DNA of 34,991 nt from Chelatococcus sp. (lineage in GTDB: Bacteria; Pseudomonadota; Alphaproteobacteria; Rhizobiales; Beijerinckiaceae): the NCBI GenBank assembly GCA_003248805.1, contig QFQY01000048.1:1-34991 (forward strand), written 5' to 3'. Below the pieces are notes generated by a model that saw nothing but the letters and a program-made list of their open reading frames with translations, did no database searches and was not told the DNA's origin. Below are positions 27,745 through 34,991 of this stretch, piece after piece (the stretch's first letter is position 1; every line of letters starts with the position of its first letter). The position numbers and the translations under genes are program-made.

Positions 27745-29163
27745 TCAGGTCACCTGGAACCAGGTCCACAGCCCGAGGTCGAAACGCTCGAGCACGGTCG
27801 AGGAGATCGCCCAGCGGCCGGGATTGTCGGCGATGAAGGCGATGTGCAGCCGCCTCCCGTCGGGGATCTGCACGGTGTCGAGGAAATAGGGCTCCCAGCC
27901 GTCGTCGAGCGGATGCAGCAGCCGGAAGCTGTGTCCGTGGACATGCACGGGCTGGACGAAGGCGGTCCGGTTGTCGATCGCCAGCACGATCGGCGTGCCG
28001 CGCCTGACGCTGAACAGCGGGGGCTGGTCGGCCGTGCCGACACGGCCGTTGATGCGCCAGGGGCGGTCGAGCGCGACGCCGTCCAGATCGAGCTTGCCCT
28101 CCGCCGTCAGCCTTGCCCCGCCCTCGATCACGATGGCGGGGCGCACCGCGTCCTGCATGCGCACGGCCGCCGGCAGGGCCGGGTTCGGCCTGAGCGCGGG
28201 CGCCGTCGCCGGCGGCTCCCGCCGCGCGCCCTCCGCCACGAGCCTGACGAGCGGCACGCCCGCGCCGATGAGCGCCGTCACCATCGCTGTCGCCCCGGCT
28301 TCCTCGGGCATGTCGACGAGAAGGTCGTAGCGCGTCCCCGGGGCGAAGGGCAGTTGCGAGCGGACGGGCTCGAAACTCTCGCTCGGCTGCCCGTCCACGG
28401 CGATCACCACCGCCTTCGCGCCGTCGAAGCGCAGCCGCATGATCCGCGCGTTGCACGCATTGGCGAGACGCAGCCTGACGCGCGCGCCGGGCGCCACCGC
28501 GACACGCTGCGGCGGCGGCCCGCCATTCACGGTGAGCCAGCTTCCCAGGCGTCCCGCCGAGGCCGCGGCCTGGCTCGCGGCCGCGAAGGGCTGAACCAGA
28601 TGGTCGTCGCCGAGCAGCCAGTCGCCGACCACGACCGGCAGGTCGAGCGCGACGGCGGGCGGCTCGGGCTCCTCGACGATCAGCATGCCGGACAGGCCGC
28701 GCCCGGCCGGCTCCGAGGAGCCGCCGAGGACGAGCGGCCGGTACAGGAAGCTGCCGCTGTCGGGCGGGGTGAGCACGTAGTCGAAGCTGCCGCCGGGCGC
28801 GACCGGCGGCTGGCTGAAGCCGCCGACGCCGTCCATCTCCGCGGCCCCGCGCACGCCGTGCCAGTGCAGCGAGAGCGGCGACGAGGTCTCGTTTTCCAGC
28901 CGCAGGCGCAGCGGCTCGCCCTGCCTGATTCTCAGGCTCGGACCGGGCGTCGCGCCGTCGAAGGCCCAGACGGCGATCTCGGGCGCGGGCGCGGGCCGCA
29001 GTTGGGCCTTCGCGGGCGCGGCGACGAGCCTGCGCGGCGCCTCGCCGGAGGGGCCGGGCTGGGCGAGCGCGCGGGTCGCGGGCAGCATCGCGGCGCCGCC
29101 GAGGGCGGCCAGCATGGCGCGGCGCGTGGCCCAGGCGGAACGTGATCGGGACGGGATGGTCAT
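27745..29163 (-). CDS. Cupredoxin-fold multicopper oxidase family protein with missing copper ligands
   Basis: A 472-residue exported protein with the three-domain cupredoxin arrangement of multicopper oxidases. The N-terminus has a twin-arginine motif (ATRRAMLAALGGAAML, R14-R15) and probable cleavage near ALAQP. Ligand motif 1 is intact (LHWHG, H100 and H102). Motif 2, normally YHSH, reads LYRPL (139-144) without histidine. Motif 3 is QPVHVHGHSF (404-413), keeping H407, H409 and H411 but with Gln for the first His. Motif 4, normally HCHxxxHxxxG, is absent: the region NPGRWAISSTVLERFDLGLW has neither His nor Cys. The type 1 copper cysteine is therefore lacking. Oxidase activity is doubtful; a FtsP/SufI-like structural role or one-copper binding is possible. 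Confidence 0.9.
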   Translation of the reverse strand: MTIPSRSRSAWATRRAMLAALGGAAMLPATRALAQPGPSGEAPRRLVAAPAKAQLRPAPAPEIAVWAFDGATPGPSLRIRQGEPLRLRLENETSSPLSLHWHGVRGAAEMDGVGGFSQPPVAPGGSFDYVLTPPDSGSFLYRPLVLGGSSEPAGRGLSGMLIVEEPEPPAVALDLPVVVGDWLLGDDHLVQPFAAASQAAASAGRLGSWLTVNGGPPPQRVAVAPGARVRLRLANACNARIMRLRFDGAKAVVIAVDGQPSESFEPVRSQLPFAPGTRYDLLVDMPEEAGATAMVTALIGAGVPLVRLVAEGARREPPATAPALRPNPALPAAVRMQDAVRPAIVIEGGARLTAEGKLDLDGVALDRPWRINGRVGTADQPPLFSVRRGTPIVLAIDNRTAFVQPVHVHGHSFRLLHPLDDGWEPYFLDTVQIPDGRRLHIAFIADNPGRWAISSTVLERFDLGLWTWFQVT

Positions 29164-29336
29164 GGCTCGGAAATAGTCCGCCCGGACGGCCCTGGCGAGA
29201 GCCGGGCTTGCTCCGGCGTGGAGCGCCGTCGCCGAAGCGTCATTTTTTTGCTGCACGCGCCCTCCGAAATGCGTATAGCACCGCGGCTCCATGATGGCCG
29301 CGCTGCGTATGTTCGCGCGCAGCGCTATCGGGCCGG

Positions 29337-29421
29337 GCGGGCGTGGCGGAACTGGTAGACGCACTGGATTTAGGTTCCAGCGGCGCAAGTCGTGGGGGTT
29401 CGAGTCCCTCCGCCCGCACCA
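29337..29421 (+). tRNA. tRNA-Leu (UAG)
   Basis: A class II tRNA with a 7-bp acceptor stem (GCGGGCG / CGCCCGC), D-arm with CTGGTAGA, and anticodon stem CTGGA/TCCAG with loop TTTAGGT giving anticodon UAG. A long variable arm follows, then T-arm GGGGGTTCGAGTCCCTC. The discriminator is A and CCA is encoded (29419-29421). It lies in the gap between the divergent multicopper-oxidase-like gene and tig. No integrase or attachment-site duplication is seen. Confidence 0.97.
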
Positions 29422-29530
29422 CCGGGGCATGCGGTTGCGTATGCCGAAGGGATATTCGTGCGTGATGACGGCCATGCCGGCGTCGCGCTTCGTGACATTA
29501 GAAGACGAAGAGCTGTTGGCGGATCAGACG

Positions 29531-30964
29531 ATGAACGTGACCGAAACCCTCTCGCAGGGCCTCAAGCGCGAATTCCAGGTGGTGCTGGCCGCCTCCGACC
29601 TCAAGGCGAGGCTGGACGACGGTCTCCAGGGCCTCCAGGGCAAGGCCCGGATCAACGGCTTCCGCCCCGGCAAGGTGCCGGTTGCGCATCTGCGCCGGCT
29701 CTATGGCCGCTCGGTCATGGCCGACGTGCTGCAGAACGCCGTCAACGAGGCCAACCAGAAGATCGTCGCGGACAACGGCCTGAAGCTCGCCTTCGAGCCT
29801 CAGATCAAGTTCCCCGAGAACAAGGACGAGATCGAGGCCGCGATGGAGGCCAAGGGCGATCTCGCCTTCACCGTCGCGCTCGAGGTGCTGCCGAAGATCG
29901 AGGTGGCCGATCTGTCGGACGTCTCGCTGACGAAGCCCGTCGCCGAGGTGCCCGACGCCGACGTCGACCAGGCTCTCGAGCGCATGGCTTCGCAGAACCG
30001 CAGCTTCTCGTCTAAGGGCGAGGGCGCCGTCGCCGAGAAGGGCGACCGCCTGATCATCTCCTTCGTCGGCACGCTCGACGGCGAGAAGTTCGACGGCGGC
30101 ACGGGCGAGGGCATTCCGCTCGACCTCGGCTCCGGCCAGTTCATTCCGGGCTTCGAGGAGCAGCTCGAGGGCGCGAAGGCCGGCGAGGAGCGCACCGTCA
30201 AGGTCTCCTTCCCCGAGAACTACACCGCGACCCATCTCGCCGGTAAGCCGGCCGAGTTCGCCGTCACCGTCACCGACGTTCAGGGCCCCGACGCGCTGAA
30301 GATCGACGACGAGCTCGCCAAGTCCTTCGGCATGGAGACGCTCGACGCGCTCAAGAGCGCGATCCGCGAGCAGGTCGGCCGCGAGTTCGCCCAGCAGTCG
30401 CGCCGCAAGCTCAAGAAGAGCCTGCTCGACGCGCTCGACACCAAATACAGCTTCGAGCTGCCCCCGACGCTGGTGGAGCAGGAGTTCGGCAGCGTCTGGA
30501 GCCAGGTCGAGGCGGACATGAAGGACGCCAAGAAGAGCTTCGAGGACGAGGGCACGACCGAGGAGGCCGCCCGCGCCGACTACCTCAAGATCGCCGAGCG
30601 ACGCGTGCGCCTCGGCCTCGTGCTGGCCGAGATCGGCGAGCAGGCCAAGGTCCAGATCGCCGACGACGAGGTCACGCAGGCCCTGATCGAGCGCGCCCGC
30701 CAGTTCCCCGGCCAGGAGAAGCAGGTCTGGGAGTTCTATCGCAAGAACCCGCAGGCGCTGGCCGAGATCCGCGCCCCGATCTTCGAGGAGAAGGTCGTCG
30801 ACCATCTGCTGGGTCAGGTGAAGGTCGAGGACCAGAGCGTCTCCCGCGAGGCGCTCTTCGCCGACGACGACGCGGTGGCCGAGTCCGCCGAGGAGAAGCC
30901 GAAGAAGGCTGCCAAGAAGGCCAAGAAGTCCGAGGACAAGCCGGCCGACGAAGCTTCCGCCTGA
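29531..30964 (+). CDS. tig: Trigger factor
   Basis: A 477-residue ribosome-associated chaperone and peptidyl-prolyl isomerase. The N-terminal ribosome-binding domain has the signature GFRPGKVPVAHLRRLYG (E. coli GFRKGKVP). The FKBP-like domain spans about residues 155-245 (DRLIISFVGTLDGEKFDGG... GFEEQLEGAKAGEERTVKV). The C-terminal helical chaperone domain follows, and a Lys/Ala-rich tail (KKAAKKAKKSEDKPAD) ends the protein. The ATG at 29531 gives the family start MNVTETLSQGLKREFQV; longer frames run into the tRNA. It is followed by an intrinsic terminator and then clpP, the common tig-clpP-clpX-lon order. Confidence 0.97.
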   Translation: MNVTETLSQGLKREFQVVLAASDLKARLDDGLQGLQGKARINGFRPGKVPVAHLRRLYGRSVMADVLQNAVNEANQKIVADNGLKLAFEPQIKFPENKDEIEAAMEAKGDLAFTVALEVLPKIEVADLSDVSLTKPVAEVPDADVDQALERMASQNRSFSSKGEGAVAEKGDRLIISFVGTLDGEKFDGGTGEGIPLDLGSGQFIPGFEEQLEGAKAGEERTVKVSFPENYTATHLAGKPAEFAVTVTDVQGPDALKIDDELAKSFGMETLDALKSAIREQVGREFAQQSRRKLKKSLLDALDTKYSFELPPTLVEQEFGSVWSQVEADMKDAKKSFEDEGTTEEAARADYLKIAERRVRLGLVLAEIGEQAKVQIADDEVTQALIERARQFPGQEKQVWEFYRKNPQALAEIRAPIFEEKVVDHLLGQVKVEDQSVSREALFADDDAVAESAEEKPKKAAKKAKKSEDKPADEASA

Positions 30965-30990
30965 GCCTGGCAACCATAAGCCCAGAAATC

Positions 30991-31027
30991 GCGCCGCCTG
31001 GCCTCGGTCGGGCGGCGCTTCTCTTTT
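30991..31027 (+). terminator. Intrinsic terminator of tig
   Basis: GCGCCGCC (30991-30998) and GGCGGCGC (31011-31018) form an 8-bp perfect stem followed by TTCTCTTTT. It begins 26 nt after the tig stop and separates tig from clpP. Confidence 0.85.
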
Positions 31028-31127
31028 CAGCCGGCGATGGCGTGCTTATGTGGTGTCTTCTCAAGACCCGCCGTCGATTCGCCTAAGGCCGCGGCCACGC
31101 GGTAAAGGCCCCTCCGAGGACAATCCC

Positions 31128-31751
31128 ATGCTTCGCGATCCGATCGAGACCTACAACAATCTCGTCCCGATGGTGGTCGAGCAGTCGAGCCGCGGCGAGC
31201 GCGCCTTCGACATCTATTCGCGCCTGCTGCGCGAGCGCATCATCTTCCTGACCGGCCCGGTCGAGGATTACTCGGCCTCGCTGATCGTGGCGCAGCTGCT
31301 CTTCCTGGAGGCCGAGAACCCGAAGAAGGAAATCTCCTTCTACATCAACTCGCCCGGCGGCGTGGTGACCTCGGGCCTGTCGATCTACGACACGATGCAG
31401 TTCATCCGCTGCCCGGTCACGACCTTGTGCGTCGGCCAGGCGGCCTCGATGGGCTCGCTCCTGCTGACGGCCGGCGCCAAGGACATGCGCTTCGCCCTGC
31501 CGAACGCGCGCATCATGGTCCACCAGCCGTCCGGCGGCTTCCAGGGACAGGTCACCGACATCCTGATCCACGCCCGCGAGGTCGAGAGCCTGAAGCGCCG
31601 GCTCAATGAAATCTACGTGAAGCACACCGGGCGCAGCTACGACGAGGTCGAGGCTGCCCTGGAGCGCGACAACTTCATGACGGCCGAGGCGGCGCGCGAT
31701 TTCGGGCTGATCGACAAGGTTCTCGACAAGCGTCCCGACGATCACGCTTGA
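31128..31751 (+). CDS. clpP: ATP-dependent Clp protease proteolytic subunit ClpP
   Basis: A 207-residue serine protease that forms the tetradecameric chamber served by ClpX and ClpA. The catalytic triad is visible as S107 in GQAASMGSLLL, H132 in RIMVHQPSGG and D181 in ALERDNF. INSPGGVVTSGLSIYDTM is the oxyanion-loop region. The ATG at 31128 (MLRDPIETYNNLVPMV) has GAGGA about 7 nt upstream; a short propeptide before the conserved VPMVVE is expected to be removed. It is followed by clpX after 274 bp, so the pair may be transcribed separately. Confidence 0.97.
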   Translation: MLRDPIETYNNLVPMVVEQSSRGERAFDIYSRLLRERIIFLTGPVEDYSASLIVAQLLFLEAENPKKEISFYINSPGGVVTSGLSIYDTMQFIRCPVTTLCVGQAASMGSLLLTAGAKDMRFALPNARIMVHQPSGGFQGQVTDILIHAREVESLKRRLNEIYVKHTGRSYDEVEAALERDNFMTAEAARDFGLIDKVLDKRPDDHA

Positions 31752-32025
31752 GGGCCTGCTGCGCCGCGCCACGTCTTCGGGCTTGGCGCGTGACGCACGG
31801 ACGCCCATATTGCGCCACAGGCCGGCCCCATGTTTGCATAGGAATCGCTGGGGGTCGGCCGAAGGCTCTGGGATGTTCCTGTCCGGAACGCCACGACGGT
31901 CCGGATGTGCCGGAACGGGGCGTTAACCGGATGATCGTGATCTGGACGCCTATTATGACGGAGAAGCGACGGTTGCATGCGCCTCGGCGGATGCGGGCGG
32001 CAGGCTCCGGGAATGGAGATGGACG
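31752..32025 (+). other. clpP-clpX intergenic region
   Basis: A 274-bp gap with no supportable ORF. It contains three clustered copies of a CCGGA(A/T) motif within 31888-31918 (including the small hairpin GTTCC-TGTCC-GGAAC). A TATTAT hexamer at about 31951-31956 could be a clpX -10 element, though no good -35 lies at 17 nt. The presence of a clpX promoter here is inference from gap size. Confidence 0.35.
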
Positions 32026-33294
<1,269 letters not shown>

Positions 33295-33318
33295 GCCCGG
33301 CTTCGCATCGCGAATGCG

Positions 33319-33350
33319 ACGCGCGCCCTTGTGGCGCGCGTTTTGCGTTG
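33319..33350 (+). terminator. Intrinsic terminator of clpX
   Basis: ACGCGCGCC (33319-33327) and GGCGCGCGT (33333-33341) pair perfectly over 9 bp with loop CTTGT, followed by TTTGCGTTG. It lies 24 nt after the clpX stop. Confidence 0.8.
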
Positions 33351-33640
33351 TGGCTCATGGCTCGCGGCCCTGCCGTCTCTCGCCGCGTTGGAATTCCGCC
33401 CGCGCGGAACAAGATGCGGAGCGGCAAGCGAGCCATGCACAGGGATCGGGATCTCGCCGGAAGCAGCTCGCTTGAAAGCCGGCGAGGAAGTCTCCACCTT
33501 AGGATCACTCGCGAGAGTCGCATGCCTCATCAGGGTGCGATGCGCGGGGGCGGACGGAGCGGTTGGTCGCTTCGGTCGCGCACGCCCGATCGCTCCGCCC
33601 ATAACGGGGGTCCGCCGGGCGCAACCTTGAAGGAACCGAC
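33351..33640 (+). other. clpX-lon intergenic region
   Basis: About 290 bp without a convincing gene; frames on both strands are shadows. It should contain the lon promoter. CTTGAAA at 33471-33477 resembles the -35 of an RpoH heat-shock promoter, but the downstream CCTTAG is poorly spaced and weak, so this is only a hint. Confidence 0.35.
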
Positions 33641-34991
33641 ATGACTGAATCGACGCCGCGCGCTCCTTTCGTCACTGGCGAGACCGGCACCTACCCGGTT
33701 CTGCCTCTGCGCGATATCGTCGTTTTCCCCCACATGATCGTCCCGCTCTTCGTCGGTCGCGAGAAGTCCATTCGCGCGCTCGAGGAGGTCGTGAAGACGG
33801 ACGGGCTCATCCTGCTCGCCACGCAGAAGAATGCCGGCGACGATGACCCGGAAACCAAGGACATTTACGAGATCGGCACGCTCGCCCGCGTGCTGCAGCT
33901 CCTGAAGCTGCCCGACTCGACCGTGAAGGTGCTCGTCGAGGGCGTCGGCCGCGCCAAGGCATCGGCCTATGTCGCCGGCGAGAGCTTCTACGAGGCCGAG
34001 GCCGTCGGCCTCGCCGAGGAAGAGGGCAAGAAGGTCGAGGTCGAGGCGCTGGCCCGTTCGGTCGTCAGCGAGTTCGAGAGCTATGTGAAGCTCAACAAGA
34101 AGATCTCGCCCGAGATCGTCGCCGCCGTCTCGCAGATCGACGAGCCCTCCAAGCTCGCCGACACGGTGGCCTCGCATCTGGCGGTGAAGATCGCCGAGCG
34201 TCAGGCCGTGCTCGAGATCACGCAGGTTTCGCACCGGCTGGAGAAGGTGCTCTCGCTGATGGAAAGCGAGATGTCCGTGCTTCAGGTGGAGAAGCGCATC
34301 CGCTCGCGCGTCAAGCGCCAGATGGAGAAGACCCAGCGCGAGTACTATCTGAACGAGCAGATGAAGGCGATCCAGAAGGAGCTCGGCGACGGCGAGGAAG
34401 GCCGCGACGAGATCGCCGAGATCGAGGAGCGGATCGCCCGCACCAAGCTGACCAAGGAGGCGCGCGACAAGGCGCTGGCCGAGGTCAAGAAGCTCAGGCA
34501 GATGTCGCCGATGTCGGCCGAGGCCACGGTCGTGCGCAACTACCTCGACTGGATGCTCGGCATCCCGTGGGGGAAGAAGTCCAAGATCAAGAAGGACCTC
34601 AACGTCGCCCAGCAGGTGCTCGACGACGATCACTACGGTCTCGACAAGGTCAAGGACCGCATCGTCGAATATCTCGCCGTGCAGCAGCGGACCAACCGGC
34701 TCGCCGGTCCGATCCTGTGCCTCGTCGGCCCTCCGGGTGTCGGCAAGACCTCGCTCGGCAAGTCGATCGCCAAGGCGACGGGTCGCGAGTTCGTCCGCAT
34801 GTCGCTCGGCGGCGTGCGTGACGAGGCCGAAATCCGCGGTCACCGCCGGACCTATATCGGCTCGATGCCCGGCAAGATCATCCAGTCGATGAAGAAGGCC
34901 AAGACCTCGAACCCGCTCATCCTGCTCGACGAGATCGACAAGATGGGCCAGGACTTCCGCGGCGATCCGTCGGCGGCCCTGCTCGAGGTGC
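33641..34991 (+). CDS. lon: Lon protease (5' part)
   Basis: ATP-dependent serine protease of the cytosol; the first 450 codons are present and the gene runs off the right edge. The N-domain starts YPVLPLRDIVVFPHMIVPLFVGR, the typical LonN substrate-binding segment. A long coiled-coil region includes REYYLNEQMKAIQKELGD and ARTKLTKEARDKALAEV. The AAA+ module has Walker A GPPGVGKT at residues 363-370 and Walker B LILLDEIDKMG near the edge. The catalytic Ser-Lys protease domain lies outside the window. ATG at 33641 with GAAGGA 6 nt upstream. Confidence 0.97.
   Translation, partial: MTESTPRAPFVTGETGTYPVLPLRDIVVFPHMIVPLFVGREKSIRALEEVVKTDGLILLATQKNAGDDDPETKDIYEIGTLARVLQLLKLPDSTVKVLVEGVGRAKASAYVAGESFYEAEAVGLAEEEGKKVEVEALARSVVSEFESYVKLNKKISPEIVAAVSQIDEPSKLADTVASHLAVKIAERQAVLEITQVSHRLEKVLSLMESEMSVLQVEKRIRSRVKRQMEKTQREYYLNEQMKAIQKELGDGEEGRDEIAEIEERIARTKLTKEARDKALAEVKKLRQMSPMSAEATVVRNYLDWMLGIPWGKKSKIKKDLNVAQQVLDDDHYGLDKVKDRIVEYLAVQQRTNRLAGPILCLVGPPGVGKTSLGKSIAKATGREFVRMSLGGVRDEAEIRGHRRTYIGSMPGKIIQSMKKAKTSNPLILLDEIDKMGQDFRGDPSAALLEV

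Noticed and set aside
29337..29421. tRNA-Leu as an integration site for a genomic island
   Set aside because: No integrase gene or repeated tRNA 3' end was found within the window.
29164..29475. Longer start for the multicopper-oxidase-like protein
   Set aside because: The extension would run antisense through the tRNA-Leu gene and place about 100 residues before a clear Tat signal peptide.

Overview
The window is GC-rich (roughly two-thirds G+C by eye), densely coded chromosomal DNA of an alphaproteobacterium of the order Hyphomicrobiales (Rhizobiales). The evidence is the gene set and its order: DivK-PleD, EipB/DUF1849, DUF3572, DUF983 beside rnr, a cysteine-free L33, and tig near clpP-clpX-lon. 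Two kinds of intergenic palindrome typical of this order are also present. A Bosea-like, plant- or soil-associated organism fits best (urea uptake, ACC deaminase), but the genus is inference from memory of gene content.

Layout. 1-2933 (+): 3' end of clpA, a small membrane protein, and the azlC-azlD amino-acid exporter pair. 2939-6678 (-): a compact run ridA, glpQ-like phosphodiesterase, COG3146 acyltransferase, a possible 2H-type protein and a HIT protein. 6846-7697 (+): eipB-like envelope protein, converging on dinB, which is coupled to a DUF3572 gene (-). 9435-11197 (+): divK-pleD cell-cycle/c-di-GMP signalling. 11198-12361: gene-poor stretch with two palindromic repeats, a small membrane ORF and a small secreted protein. 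12449-16305 (-): rpmG, a Nudix hydrolase, DUF983 and rnr; the last three overlap by ATGA. 16306-16921: long leader/intergenic region with a Trp-rich 25-codon ORF and an intrinsic terminator ahead of rnr, and a sigma-54-type promoter ahead of urtA. 16922-22768 (+): urtABCDE urea ABC importer, interrupted by hairpins (urtA-urtB) and a REP/MITE-like inverted repeat (urtD-urtE). 22983-24095 (+): ppk2 behind an FNR/FixK-like box. 24141-25774: divergent acdR-like Lrp regulator and acdS, followed by an unknown 101-aa gene. 26197-27712 (+): gnd-gntK gluconate genes. 27745-29163 (-): a cupredoxin-fold 'multicopper oxidase' lacking most copper ligands. 29337-29421: tRNA-Leu(UAG). 29531-34991 (+): tig, clpP, clpX and the 5' part of lon.

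Functionally, the two ends of the window carry protein quality-control genes (ClpA; trigger factor, ClpP, ClpX, Lon). The middle combines nitrogen acquisition (urea import, deamination of ACC to ammonia) with RNA turnover and second-messenger signalling. No transposase, integrase, prophage or CRISPR array was seen. The strongest candidate for something undescribed is the rnr leader at 16341-16520: a peptide ORF with three Trp in eight residues, a 17-nt perfect complement to the 3' end of 16S rRNA as its ribosome binding site, and a 12-bp intrinsic terminator just before rnr.
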